A DNA stretch of 64,000 nt from Fluviicola taffensis DSM 16823. Lineage in GTDB: Bacteria; Bacteroidota; Bacteroidia; Flavobacteriales_D; Crocinitomicaceae. How positions within the stretch are numbered: position 1 is the stretch's first letter; the number at the start of each line of letters is the position of its first letter. The stretch spans positions 3,906,001 to 3,970,000 of the forward strand of contig NC_015321.1 in NCBI RefSeq assembly GCF_000194605.1, given 5' to 3'. Positions 8,336 through 17,635 of the stretch are shown piece after piece. The notes under the pieces were generated by a model. It worked only from the letters and a program-made list of their open reading frames with translations. It was not told the DNA's origin and did not search any database. A program made the translations under genes and the position numbers.

Positions 8336-8816
8336 ATTTGACTTTAAATCAATTCATAGAGAGCTTCCCGAACAACTTCTCCAAAAAACAGTTATTTGGA
8401 TTTGGAATGCCGATAAAATTCCGCCACACATTGGAATTTCGGTTGGAAAAGATTATTTCAGCTTGACCTATCGAAAATCAGAACAGTTGTTAACTACTTC
8501 AATGCTGAAAAAAGCGAAGAGATCTGCTATTCCTTTGGTTTTGGTGGAAATTCCGAAAGAAATCGTTCCATTGAATCCACAAATTGTTTTTTCAAGCTAC
8601 GAAAAAGCAATTGATGGAATTACTTGTTTGCACCCAATAAGAGAGGTTATGAATTTAGGGAATCAGGTAAATCAATTATCGGATCTTTTGGTCTATTTGG
8701 AATCTAAAAAACTGATTAATCAAGTAAATGGTTTGAATTTGCCTGAAAATTATACTGGGATCAAGGCTTATTCGATGGACGATATTTTAAATCGGATTGA
8801 TACTCTGAATGAGTAA
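8328..8816 (+). CDS. Conserved hypothetical protein coupled to dapF
   Basis: 162 residues from ATG 8328, chosen because AAAGGAG lies at 8315-8321 just upstream; an in-frame earlier start at 8292 would put 12 extra residues inside dapF. The start overlaps the dapF stop by eight bases, so translation is probably coupled. The protein is mixed alpha/beta, soluble, without signal peptide or membrane segment. I do not recognise the family. Coupling with dapF could mean a role in cell wall or lysine metabolism, or only shared transcription. Confidence 0.8.
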   Translation: MSKFDFKSIHRELPEQLLQKTVIWIWNADKIPPHIGISVGKDYFSLTYRKSEQLLTTSMLKKAKRSAIPLVLVEIPKEIVPLNPQIVFSSYEKAIDGITCLHPIREVMNLGNQVNQLSDLLVYLESKKLINQVNGLNLPENYTGIKAYSMDDILNRIDTLNE

Positions 8817-9057
8817 TTTGAGTAATTTTTGGATTGATATTTGGGTTTAACTATCTTATTTACATGTTTTTATATTTATTTATCTAAAGTTACTGACGTA
8901 ATATTGCGGAATTACGTCAAAGTAGGTGAAATCATTCAATTGTATTTAATTGAAAAGATTCCATTCATTTGAATTAGGAATTCGACATTTTAATTAACTC
9001 TTAGTAACTTGTTGAAAGAATTCAAATTCCTTCCATTTAAATAAGCAGTTTTTGACT

Positions 9058-9065
9058 TACATTTG
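9058..9065 (+). promoter_or_regulatory. -7 promoter element (TACATTTG) of the acetyltransferase-mltG operon
   Basis: TACATTTG lies 33 bases before the ATG at 9099. A good ribosome-binding site AAGGAG follows at 9087-9092. The preceding 8817-9057 stretch is AT-rich and shows nothing else I can name. Confidence 0.5.
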
Positions 9066-9098
9066 AACGCTTTTAAAGCAACTAAAAAGGAGTAATTA

Positions 9099-9638
9099 AT
9101 GAGTTTAACTGGTAAATCCGTTTTCTTGCGTGCTGTTGAAAAAGAGGACGCTACCAAGTTGATGCTTTGGGAAAATAACCCCAAACATTGGAAGATAACG
9201 GGGACAGAAGTTCCATTTTCATTTTCATCTATTCTTGAATACATTGATCAGGCGCAACATATTCGCACACATGGTCAATTGAGAATGATGATTTGTGTTG
9301 TTGGGACCCGAGAGCCAATTGGAGCGATTGACTTATATCAAGTGGATTTTAAACACCTTCGGGCTGCAGTTGGAATTTTAATTGCGGATGAGGACAATAA
9401 GAATCATGGATTTGCTTTTGAAGCATTAGTACTATTAGAAAATTACGCTACTCAAATTTTAGCATTACACAACATCCATTGTTCTATTCATAGCGACAAT
9501 TTAGCAAGTGTTGGTTTGTTTGAAAAAGCTGGTTTTTTAAGAGTAGGCCTAAGAAAAGAATGGTACCTAGAGAAAGGTATTTGGTTGGACGAAATTTTAT
9601 ATCAGAAATGTCTGGAAAGAAAAGAAACAAAAAAGTAG
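9099..9638 (+). CDS. GNAT-family N-acetyltransferase (RimJ/RimL/SpeG type)
   Basis: 179 residues. Acetyl-CoA-dependent transfer to an amine; substrate unknown. The fold signals are LRAVEKEDATKLMLWEN at the N-terminus, the GAIDLYQVDF strand near 90, a nucleotide-binding segment DNKNHGFAFEAL near 120-135, and SVGLFEKAGF near 160, the typical end of RimJ/RimL-like enzymes. The start is supported by AAGGAG six bases upstream. It overlaps mltG by 31 bases, so both belong to one transcript. Spermidine or ribosomal-protein acetylation are possible but unproven. Confidence 0.85.
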   Translation: MSLTGKSVFLRAVEKEDATKLMLWENNPKHWKITGTEVPFSFSSILEYIDQAQHIRTHGQLRMMICVVGTREPIGAIDLYQVDFKHLRAAVGILIADEDNKNHGFAFEALVLLENYATQILALHNIHCSIHSDNLASVGLFEKAGFLRVGLRKEWYLEKGIWLDEILYQKCLERKETKK

Positions 9639-10669
9639 TATTCGCAGCTGTTGTGGTTATGTTGATTGGAGTTGCACTGGTTTTCGGTTGGACGCCTTTA
9701 ATGATTTATTTCAAGAAAACTTCCAATGACAAAGAGGCTCGGGTAGTAATCGATAATCGCCAATCACTAGACGGAATTGCAAAATCATTGGAAAAAGCAG
9801 GTGTTATATCTAATACAGATGCTTTTCTTTCAATGGCAAAAAACAAGAAGGTTACTGTAGAGAATATTGAACCTGGGATGTATGCGTTTCCTGCTCACAC
9901 ATCCTATCGAGACTTGCTGAACTCTTTAAAAAGCGGGAGTTTTGAAGTGGAAGTTGTGGTTACATTCAATAATTGTAAAACGATTCATGATTTGTGTGTA
10001 AAAGTATCTGAATCAATCATGGTTGATAGTACTGAATTGGAAGATTATATTTTGGATTCGGAAACGTTGAACAAATATGGATTTACTGTTGAGCAAATTC
10101 CCGCGTTGTTTATGCCAAATTCTTACAGAATGTATTACGATACTGATAAAGAAGCATTTTTGGATCGTATGGCGAAAGAATTTAAAAATTTCTGGACCTC
10201 GGAAAGAATGGCGAAATTGAATGAAGTAGGCTTGAAATCTCCTTCTCAAGCTGTTACTTTGGCTTCCATTGTTTATGGTGAACAATCAAAAAATGCATCT
10301 GAATGGCCAGTTATCGCCCGCTTGTACTTAAATCGCTTGAATACAGGGATGAAATTGCAATCAGATCCAACATTCAAATTTTGCTGGGGAGATCAATTGA
10401 AAGGAGTTCAACGCTTGACTTACGAACATCGAAATAAAGATTGTCCGTATAACACCTATTTGTACAATGGATTGCCTCCAGGACCTATTTCAATGCCTCC
10501 AACTGGAGTAGTTGATGCCGTTTTGAATCCAGATAAAAACGATTATTTGTACATGTGTGCCCAACCCAACTATGATGGATTGCACAATTTCGCGAAAGAT
10601 TATGCTGATCATGCGAAATATGCAACGGAATTTCAAACTTGGTTGTCCTCTGAACTCGCTAATAACTAA
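9608..10669 (+). CDS. mltG: Endolytic murein transglycosylase MltG (YceG-like)
   Basis: 353 residues. Inner-membrane enzyme that cleaves nascent peptidoglycan strands, probably ending glycan polymerisation. One N-terminal membrane helix (about 10-34) is followed by a LysM-like subdomain (about 45-115) and the YceG domain; the motif LASIVYGEQSK puts the catalytic Glu at 215, and NTYLYNGLPPGPI is the family signature. Start 9608 is preferred over the in-frame 9560 codon because the positively charged N-terminus and helix follow it. It overlaps the acetyltransferase gene by 31 bp and is followed four bases later by the glycosylasparaginase gene. Confidence 0.92.
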   Translation: MSGKKRNKKVVFAAVVVMLIGVALVFGWTPLMIYFKKTSNDKEARVVIDNRQSLDGIAKSLEKAGVISNTDAFLSMAKNKKVTVENIEPGMYAFPAHTSYRDLLNSLKSGSFEVEVVVTFNNCKTIHDLCVKVSESIMVDSTELEDYILDSETLNKYGFTVEQIPALFMPNSYRMYYDTDKEAFLDRMAKEFKNFWTSERMAKLNEVGLKSPSQAVTLASIVYGEQSKNASEWPVIARLYLNRLNTGMKLQSDPTFKFCWGDQLKGVQRLTYEHRNKDCPYNTYLYNGLPPGPISMPPTGVVDAVLNPDKNDYLYMCAQPNYDGLHNFAKDYADHAKYATEFQTWLSSELANN

Positions 10670-10673
10670 GTGT

Positions 10674-11669
10674 ATGGAGCGCAGATCTTTTGTGAAGTTA
10701 GGAGCAGTTGGTTTAGCTGCGTCTATTGTAAAACCAAGTTTTGCAAGTGAGGAACCAATTTCTGAACCTTCCTTTTCGCATTATACTGGAGAAGCAAAAA
10801 TGATTTCCACTTGGAGTCATGGGCAAGATGCAAACCGTGCTGGATGGTTGAAACTTGAAGCTGGAGGATCTTCTTTGGATGCGGTGGAAGCAGGAGCAAG
10901 ACATACGGAAAGCGATGTAACTAACAGAAGTGTTGGGATTGGTGGAATGCCGGATCGTGAAGGACACGTAACCTTGGATGCTTGTATCATGGATTGGGAA
11001 TCAAATTGTGGTTCTGTAGGCTGTTTGGAAGGAATTGCTCATCCGATTTCTGTAGCAAAACACATTATGCAAAATACACCACACGTGATGCTTGTTGGTG
11101 CTGGAGCGAAAAAATATGCGTTAAAAAATAAGTTTGAAACCATTAAAACACCACTCCCTGAAGTGAAAAAGGAGTGGGAGAAATGGAAGAAAGAACAAGC
11201 CGAGATTGCCAAAAAACCTGCAATTAATCATGAGAATCATGATACAATTGGACTTTTAGCAATTGATTCACAAGGTCGAATTAGTGGAGCTTGTACGACT
11301 TCTGGTTGGGCTTATAAATTACCTGGTCGTTTGGGAGATTCTCCTATTATTGGCTCTGGATTATTTGTAGATCAAGAGGTTGGTGGTGCTGTTGCAACGG
11401 GTTTGGGTGAATCAATCATTCGAATCTCTGGTTCGCATGCTGTTGTGGAATTGATGCGACAGGGAAAATCTCCCGAGCAAGCATGTAAAGAAATAGTTGA
11501 AAGATTGATTCGTAAACATAAGGATATGAGTGGTTTGCAATGTGCATTTATCGCTATAAATACAAAAGGTGAAGTAGGTGGTTTTTCGGTTTACAATGGA
11601 TTTAATTATGCGTTGAAAACTGCTAATAAAGACGAAATGATTGATACACCGTTCGATAGAAAATGGTAA
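10674..11669 (+). CDS. N4-(beta-N-acetylglucosaminyl)-L-asparaginase (glycosylasparaginase), exported
   Basis: 331 residues. Ntn-hydrolase that splits the GlcNAc-Asn bond of N-glycoproteins. The N-terminus MERRSFVKLGAVGLAAS is a twin-arginine signal, so the folded enzyme is exported. The proenzyme cleaves itself before Thr181 in NHDTIG, exposing the nucleophile of the beta subunit; the GSGLFVDQEVGGAVATG stretch is the usual substrate pocket. Start 10674 follows the mltG stop by four bases. The last seven bases overlap the beta-mannosidase gene, so the two glycoprotein-degrading enzymes are made together. Length agrees with Flavobacterium glycosylasparaginases. Confidence 0.92.
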   Translation: MERRSFVKLGAVGLAASIVKPSFASEEPISEPSFSHYTGEAKMISTWSHGQDANRAGWLKLEAGGSSLDAVEAGARHTESDVTNRSVGIGGMPDREGHVTLDACIMDWESNCGSVGCLEGIAHPISVAKHIMQNTPHVMLVGAGAKKYALKNKFETIKTPLPEVKKEWEKWKKEQAEIAKKPAINHENHDTIGLLAIDSQGRISGACTTSGWAYKLPGRLGDSPIIGSGLFVDQEVGGAVATGLGESIIRISGSHAVVELMRQGKSPEQACKEIVERLIRKHKDMSGLQCAFIAINTKGEVGGFSVYNGFNYALKTANKDEMIDTPFDRKW

Positions 11670-14140
11670 AATTTATTCTGATTAGTATTTTCTTCTCGTT
11701 GGCAATAAATCTGTTTGGTCAAATGAATTTATCGTGGAAAGTGCAACATCCAATTTCAAAAAAATGGATGCCGATGGGTGAAAAAGGTTCTGTTCAGGAA
11801 GCATTGATTACCGCAAAAGAACTTCCGGATCCTTTTGTTGGGATGAATGAAGATAAATTTGCTTGGGTTGAAAACTATCAATGGATTTTAGAGTCTGAAT
11901 TTCTTCTAACAGAAGCAGATTTCAACCAATTCGTTGAATTAGAATTCCCAAGTATCGATACGTATGCTTCCATTTTTTTGAATGGAAAATTCGTAGCTGA
12001 AACCAATAATTCTTTTGTAAACTATCGTTTCGATGTTCAAGACAAGATAATCGTTGGGAAAAATAAACTGAAAGTGGTTTTTACTCCGCCTGTCATGTAT
12101 CAAAAGCCGAGAATGGGGAAGGTTGGAGTTACATTGCCTGCTCCAAATGATGTTGGAAAAACGCAAGTGGCGCCACATTGTAGAAAACCTCAGTATCAGT
12201 TTGGTTGGGATTGGTCGCTACGTATTCTTACCATGGGATTTTGGGAGCCAGTTAGAGTAGCCATTTTCTCTTCTAATAAAGTTGTTTCAAATTATTCCAA
12301 TACGCTTGCTGTTTCTGATGAAAAGGCAACTTCTGAATTTTCACTGATTTTGGCCAAAGAAAGCTCAGAATCTTTTACTTGGGAAAGTAATCTGTTTGGC
12401 TTGCAAGTGTTGAAAAGTCAAAATAAGGTGCTCAAACGGACAGAAACACTTGAAAATCCGAAATTATGGTGGCCAAGAGGTCAAGGAGAAGCTTTTTTAT
12501 ATCAAGATCACTGGCTTTTGAAAAATGAAAAAGGAGAAATTATCTTCGAAAAAGATATCCGGTTTGGAGTGAAAAAAGTGGAATTGGTTCAGGAAAAAGA
12601 CCAATGGGGAACTTCTTTTCAGTTAAAAGTAAACAATCGACCAATTTTCTGTAAAGGAGCAGATTATATTCCGGATGATATTTTCCCAGCTCGAATTACG
12701 GATCAAAAGTTAAAAAATGCTGTGAAAACCATGTTGGAGTGTAATTTCAACATGGTACGCATTTGGGGTGGTGGATTTTATCCTAGAGAATCTTTTTTAG
12801 AAGCCTGTGACGAAGGCGGATTAATGGTTTGGGAAGATTTCATGTTTGCATGTGCGATGTATCCTGGAACCGATGAGTTTTTGAAGAACGTTCAAGAGGA
12901 GATTCAACAGCAAATACCCCGGCTGGCTTCTCATGCTTCTTTAACGTTGTTTAATGGAAATAATGAAGTAGACGTAGCTTGGAAAAATTGGGGATTTCAA
13001 AGTACTTATAATCTTTCAAGTAAGGACGAAGCGTTGATTGGAGTTTATTATCAGAAGCTTTTTAAAGAATTAATTCCTGAAACAATCAAAAGAATAACAA
13101 ATATTCCTTACGAACATACTTCACCGTTGAGCAATTGGGGAAATGATGAGTATTACAATCATGGAACCCAACATTATTGGGGAGTTTGGCATGGAAAAGA
13201 TCCAATTGAGGATTTCGGTAGAAAATCGGGGCGTTTCAATGCTGAATATGGTTTTCAGTCTTTTCCAGAATTAGCAACTCTTTCTTCGTTTAGTAACCCA
13301 ACGGATTGGAAATTAGATAGTCCAGTGATGAAGAAGCACCAGAAAAGCTATGTCGGAAACGGAATGATTGCCAAACATTCGAATTTACTTTATGGTAAAA
13401 CAGATGATTTCCAGCGGTTTGTATATTTTTCTCAATTGACTCAAGCTAAGGCTGTTGGGATTGCGGTTGTTGCACATAGAACAACTTATCCAAGATGTGC
13501 AGGAACGATTTATTGGCAATTCAATGATTGTTGGCCAGCTCCAACATGGAGTAGTATCGATTATTTTGGGAGATGGAAAGCCTTGCAATATCAAGTGAAA
13601 AACGATTTTAAAGATGTAACAATTGCTGCACGAATTGATACACTTGGTAAGGAAAAGTTTGTACTTATTTCAGATATCCCAACTGGATTTTTATGCGAAA
13701 TAGAAGCTCAAGTGAGTGATTTTCAAGGAAGGATTTTGGATACTTTAAGATGCCATCAAACACTTGCATATCCGCATTCTGTTGAATTATTTCCACAAGA
13801 ATTAGAGAAGTATAAGAAAGTTGATTTTGCTATTCAATTCAATTGGAAAGATGAAACAGGAAAAATGTGCAGTCGGATCTTTGTTCATGAATTATTTCCA
13901 GGAAAAGCAATTGTTGGCATTGCTCCTAAAGTAACTGTCGAATCACTCGATACAGCTTCTGGAAAAGGAGTCGTTCTCATCGAAAATGAAACAATACTGC
14001 TAGATTTTTGGTTTACTTCAAAAATAGGGGTAGTCTTCATGGATCAGAATTTTTTGCATTTACTTCCAGGTACGCATCGATTGGAGTTTGTGTTTGAAGG
14101 AGACTTGAAACCAACGGATTTTAATTGGTTCTATCATTAA
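11663..14140 (+). CDS. Beta-mannosidase, glycoside hydrolase family 2, secreted
   Basis: 825 residues. Removes terminal beta-linked mannose, for example the Man-beta-1,4-GlcNAc of the N-glycan core. Signal peptide about 1-20; a jelly-roll domain (about 25-200), an immunoglobulin-like domain (about 205-305), then the TIM barrel. The acid/base is Glu435 (NGNNEVD) and the nucleophile Glu528 (NAEYGFQSFPE); the WDWSLRI motif near 185 is also typical of mannosidases. The C-terminal beta domains end at 825. It overlaps the glycosylasparaginase gene. Periplasmic location is expected. Confidence 0.92.
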   Translation: MVKFILISIFFSLAINLFGQMNLSWKVQHPISKKWMPMGEKGSVQEALITAKELPDPFVGMNEDKFAWVENYQWILESEFLLTEADFNQFVELEFPSIDTYASIFLNGKFVAETNNSFVNYRFDVQDKIIVGKNKLKVVFTPPVMYQKPRMGKVGVTLPAPNDVGKTQVAPHCRKPQYQFGWDWSLRILTMGFWEPVRVAIFSSNKVVSNYSNTLAVSDEKATSEFSLILAKESSESFTWESNLFGLQVLKSQNKVLKRTETLENPKLWWPRGQGEAFLYQDHWLLKNEKGEIIFEKDIRFGVKKVELVQEKDQWGTSFQLKVNNRPIFCKGADYIPDDIFPARITDQKLKNAVKTMLECNFNMVRIWGGGFYPRESFLEACDEGGLMVWEDFMFACAMYPGTDEFLKNVQEEIQQQIPRLASHASLTLFNGNNEVDVAWKNWGFQSTYNLSSKDEALIGVYYQKLFKELIPETIKRITNIPYEHTSPLSNWGNDEYYNHGTQHYWGVWHGKDPIEDFGRKSGRFNAEYGFQSFPELATLSSFSNPTDWKLDSPVMKKHQKSYVGNGMIAKHSNLLYGKTDDFQRFVYFSQLTQAKAVGIAVVAHRTTYPRCAGTIYWQFNDCWPAPTWSSIDYFGRWKALQYQVKNDFKDVTIAARIDTLGKEKFVLISDIPTGFLCEIEAQVSDFQGRILDTLRCHQTLAYPHSVELFPQELEKYKKVDFAIQFNWKDETGKMCSRIFVHELFPGKAIVGIAPKVTVESLDTASGKGVVLIENETILLDFWFTSKIGVVFMDQNFLHLLPGTHRLEFVFEGDLKPTDFNWFYH

Positions 14141-14165
14141 ATAGTAAAAATTAACTAAATAAAGT

Positions 14166-14195
14166 TTGTAAATAATACCACGGTAATTAAATTTG
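14166..14195 (+). promoter_or_regulatory. Promoter of the MarR gene
   Basis: TTG (14166-14168), 19 bases, TAAATTTG (14188-14195): exact consensus spacing. The ATG follows after four bases, so the transcript is probably leaderless. Confidence 0.7.
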
Positions 14196-14199
14196 TAGC

Positions 14200-14643
14200 A
14201 TGGAAATAGGACAGGTTATCCAATCGAAATTTAAAAATTCTAAGCATAAAGCCGTGGTGAATCTACGTTATACTTCAAATTATCTAGGTAATATTCAAAA
14301 TACGTACATGTCAAAATTTGATTTGTCAATGCCACAATTCAATATTTTGAGAATTCTTCGAGGAGCTAAAGAGGTAATCAGTGTAAATGCTGTGAAAGAA
14401 CGAATGGTGGAAAAGTCTCCAAATACCACACGATTGATGGATAAATTAATCGAAAAGGGATTAATAGAACGTGTTCGTTGTGATTCTGATAGAAGAGTGG
14501 TCTATGTGTCAATTTCTGAGGCAGGATTGAATATCCTAAAACAAATTGATGATGACAATCAATCGGATCTTGATTTTACAGGGAATTTAACGGAAGAAGA
14601 AGCAGAGGTTTTGAGTAATTTACTCGATAAACTACGCGGATAA
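14200..14643 (+). CDS. MarR-family transcriptional regulator
   Basis: 147 residues. Dimeric winged helix-turn-helix DNA-binding protein. After a dimerisation helix, the wHTH runs about 40-110: FDLSMPQFNILRILRGA, the recognition region MVEKSPNTTRLMDKLIEKGL and the wing with RVRCDSDRRVVYVSIS (DxR motif). The target and ligand are unknown. It is followed by an outer membrane protein gene in the same direction but with its own promoter. The four-base distance between the -7 element and ATG means the gene could also be autoregulated close to its start. Confidence 0.9.
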   Translation: MEIGQVIQSKFKNSKHKAVVNLRYTSNYLGNIQNTYMSKFDLSMPQFNILRILRGAKEVISVNAVKERMVEKSPNTTRLMDKLIEKGLIERVRCDSDRRVVYVSISEAGLNILKQIDDDNQSDLDFTGNLTEEEAEVLSNLLDKLRG

Positions 14644-14812
14644 TCACTCATTGATTTCCCCCGAAAAGGCCTGAGAATGTAAAGTATTTTTATCTATATG
14701 AGCATTCTTTGTGATTTTCCATTCTTGCTGTTAAACATTTAGCAATCATTTGTTTCAATAAAATCTTAACATTGTTTTAGATGGAGAGACTCCTGAGCTG
14801 ACCTTATTACAG

Positions 14813-14820
14813 TACTTTTG
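14813..14820 (+). promoter_or_regulatory. -7 promoter element (TACTTTTG) of the TonB-type receptor gene
   Basis: TACTTTTG lies 20 bases before the ATG at 14841. The rest of 14644-14812 shows no other named feature. Confidence 0.5.
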
Positions 14821-14840
14821 TACCATATTTCTACAATTTT

Positions 14841-17264
14841 ATGCGCTTTACGCTTTTTTTATTTTTTTTAGCTCTCAGCTTTTTTTCATTTTCTCAAACA
14901 GTTAGTGGTTTCGGATCTATTGATGGTCGTGTTTTAGATTCACTGAGTAAAACTCCTCTTGAGTATACGATGATTCGTTTATTTAGCGTAGAAACTTCTC
15001 AAGTCGCAACAGGAATTTATACCGATGAAAATGGTTCGTTTGTATTGGAAGAAGTGAAGTATGGAAATTATTACTTGGTGGTTACAAATCCAGATTATAT
15101 AACGAAAACCATCCGAAATATTCAACTTTCTGCAGAAAAACCACTTAGAAAAGTAGGCGCGATTTCATTGGTAAGTATCAATAATTTGTTGGATGAAGTG
15201 GTTATTCAAACGGAGAAAAACCAATTGCAACTTGGAATCGAAAAGAAAGTTTACAATGTTGGAGATGATATTTCAGTTACAGGTGGAACAGTTACAGATG
15301 TTTTGAATAATGTTCCATCGGTTGAAGTGGATCAAGATGGTGGAATTTCTTTGAGAGGTGATGCAAATGTGACAATTCTTATCGACGGAAAACCAAGTAA
15401 TATGAGCGGTGGAAACGGTAAAAGTGTTTTGGAAGGTATTCCAGCAAGTAGTATTGAACGAATAGAAATTGTCACAAATCCGTCTGCAAAATACGATCCT
15501 GATGGAACTTCTGGAATTATCAATATTGTTTTAAAGAAGAATGTGAAGCGTGGAATAAACGGAAATGTTGCTGCAACTGTAGGAACAGGAAATTTAGGGA
15601 CAGCTTCTGCATCACTGAATTTACGAAATACTAAATTCAATTTATATGGAAATTATGCATTTTCATACAAAGATGGTTACCGGAACAATTATTCAGAGTT
15701 AAATCAATTCAAAGGTGATACAACGCTAAGTTTGATTCAGCGAAGAGTTGGCGGTGATATTAATATTACGCACACTGCCAGAGTTGGAATGGATATTTAC
15801 CTAAAGGATCGAAATACATTGTCGTGGAGTATTTCTGGAAATGCTGCTGATAGAAGAAGAACTGGAAATCAAAACAATATAAGAAACGATAATTTTGCAG
15901 ATACTTCAGCACAATGGAATCGAGTTACTAGCGATCCGACTTTGAGTAAAAACATTGATTTTTCATTGGGTTATAAATGGAATTTTAAGGATGATAAAGG
16001 TTCCTTAGATGTCAATGTTTATGAATCACTTTCAAATGGAACAGACGAAGGATTTTATCAGCAAACATTTACTATTCCATCAGATTCTGCAGCTATTGAT
16101 CAACATTTATTTAGCAATAATTCAAATGATTTCACCACAGTTTCATTGGATTTTGTGCGAGCTTTTAAATCAAAATTCAGAGTTGAAAGTGGCTTAAAAA
16201 TGATTCAACGAAATATGATTTTGAATTCGAATTATGAGTCGAAAGATTCAACCGGGGTTTACATGCCTGATACCTCTGCAATCTTTAATTACAAGTACTT
16301 GGAAAGTATTTACTCTGCTTACGGAATTATTGCTGGGCAGTATAAAAAATTCAAATACCAAGCTGGACTTCGCTTCGAATACAGTATTCAAGCTCCCAAT
16401 TTGGTTTCGAAAAATGAAAGTTTTCGCAATGAATACTTTAACTTGTTCCCATCAGCTACAATTCGCTATTCGGTGTCTAAATCAACAGAACTGTCTTTGG
16501 GATATAGCAAACGAATTAACAGACCTAATTTTGATAATTTAAATCCATTCACGTCTTATGCCGATCCGTATAATTTGCGCAGTGGAAACCCAGCATTAAA
16601 ACCAGAAAACATTCATTCAATCGATTTGGGATTGGAGTATAATTCAAAACAAGTTGTCCTTGCTTTTTCCCTGTATCAACGCTATACATCTAGTGTTATT
16701 CAGAGGGTGAAGGTATTCTATGAAGATGGAACTTCCAGAGGAACTTATGCGAATATCGATAATTCTGTCAATTCTGGAGGAGAGGTTATTTTGCAGTACA
16801 AACCTTTTCCAATTTGGAGAAACATGATTTCTTTCAATGGAAATTACATCAAATATACGGATGACAATACAACGACAAATTGGAATAGAGAAGGATTTGT
16901 TTTTGGAATGAAATTTAGTTCAACACTTGATTTATTGAAGAAAACACTGACTCTGCAAGTGAATTTCAGATACAGTGCTCCTTCAGTTACCGCTCAAGGA
17001 ACGATGCAGCCAAGAGGTTCTGTTGATTTTTCTGCAGACAAATCATTGTTTGATGGAAAATGGGGAATTGGATTGAGAGTAACTGATATTTTCAATACGC
17101 AAGGATTTAGTTTCCAAGTGGATCAACCATCCGTTTATCAGTCAACCGAGTTTAAATGGGAAACCCGACGATTGATTTTAAGTGTTCGCTATCGATTCGG
17201 GAAAACAAATCTAAAAGAAGAAAAGAAAACACCTGAAAATGGTGGTGGTGGATTTGATTTCTAA
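14841..17264 (+). CDS. TonB-dependent receptor-like outer membrane beta-barrel protein
   Basis: 807 residues. Signal peptide about 1-19 (ending FFSFSQ), a carboxypeptidase-regulatory-like domain about 25-110 (IDGRVLDSLSKTPLEYTMI), a plug domain about 130-235 (VTDVLNNVPSVEVDQDGGI, SIERIEIVTNPSAKYDPDG), then a large barrel of the OMP_b-brl_3 type ending near VRYRFGK and a Gly-rich, Phe-terminated tail. This branch of TonB-related proteins often lacks an obvious TonB box and its substrate is unknown; peptide or xenobiotic uptake and siderophore uptake are all possible. The neighbouring MarR gene may control it, but the separate promoter makes this a guess. Confidence 0.88.
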   Translation: MRFTLFLFFLALSFFSFSQTVSGFGSIDGRVLDSLSKTPLEYTMIRLFSVETSQVATGIYTDENGSFVLEEVKYGNYYLVVTNPDYITKTIRNIQLSAEKPLRKVGAISLVSINNLLDEVVIQTEKNQLQLGIEKKVYNVGDDISVTGGTVTDVLNNVPSVEVDQDGGISLRGDANVTILIDGKPSNMSGGNGKSVLEGIPASSIERIEIVTNPSAKYDPDGTSGIINIVLKKNVKRGINGNVAATVGTGNLGTASASLNLRNTKFNLYGNYAFSYKDGYRNNYSELNQFKGDTTLSLIQRRVGGDINITHTARVGMDIYLKDRNTLSWSISGNAADRRRTGNQNNIRNDNFADTSAQWNRVTSDPTLSKNIDFSLGYKWNFKDDKGSLDVNVYESLSNGTDEGFYQQTFTIPSDSAAIDQHLFSNNSNDFTTVSLDFVRAFKSKFRVESGLKMIQRNMILNSNYESKDSTGVYMPDTSAIFNYKYLESIYSAYGIIAGQYKKFKYQAGLRFEYSIQAPNLVSKNESFRNEYFNLFPSATIRYSVSKSTELSLGYSKRINRPNFDNLNPFTSYADPYNLRSGNPALKPENIHSIDLGLEYNSKQVVLAFSLYQRYTSSVIQRVKVFYEDGTSRGTYANIDNSVNSGGEVILQYKPFPIWRNMISFNGNYIKYTDDNTTTNWNREGFVFGMKFSSTLDLLKKTLTLQVNFRYSAPSVTAQGTMQPRGSVDFSADKSLFDGKWGIGLRVTDIFNTQGFSFQVDQPSVYQSTEFKWETRRLILSVRYRFGKTNLKEEKKTPENGGGGFDF

Positions 17265-17585
17265 TTAAAGATGCCTCTAAGCCTTTTTGACTGTGATAGC
17301 TTGAACTGGATAATGGATTCCCAAGTGTAGCAACGCTCTATCAAAACTTTTTGAAGCGTTTCCTTTTTTGTTTTTGCTGTTCTTTGTGTTCATGACTGTT
17401 GTTTTTTTTTAAGTTAAACAATTAATATGCCAGACCAATAGCTATTTATTAAAACGTTCCAATGATTGATTTTAGTGTATCTACCAATAATTCCATGAAA
17501 ATCACGTTTAAAGACTGATTGAGTTTTTGTAGATGCCAAATAATGAGATATTTATATAAAATAATGAGAATATTCTGATTGCGTG
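17265..17585. other. Gene-free AT-rich spacer
   Basis: 371 bp separate the receptor gene from the helicase gene. I found no open frame with a plausible start, no tRNA and no strong hairpin in it apart from the helicase promoter at its right end. Confidence 0.5.
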
Positions 17586-17616
17586 TTGGGAAATCCTTAA
17601 AAGAACCGTACTTTTG
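17586..17616 (+). promoter_or_regulatory. Promoter of the helicase gene
   Basis: TTG (17586-17588), 20 bases, TACTTTTG (17609-17616), then 19 bases to the ATG. Confidence 0.6.
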
Positions 17617-17635
17617 TAACCCCTTTTTTTAGTAA

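Noticed and set aside
17265-17585. tRNA or small RNA in the spacer before the helicase gene
   Set aside because: No cloverleaf, CCA end or terminator-bound hairpin could be traced by eye; a covariance search would settle it.
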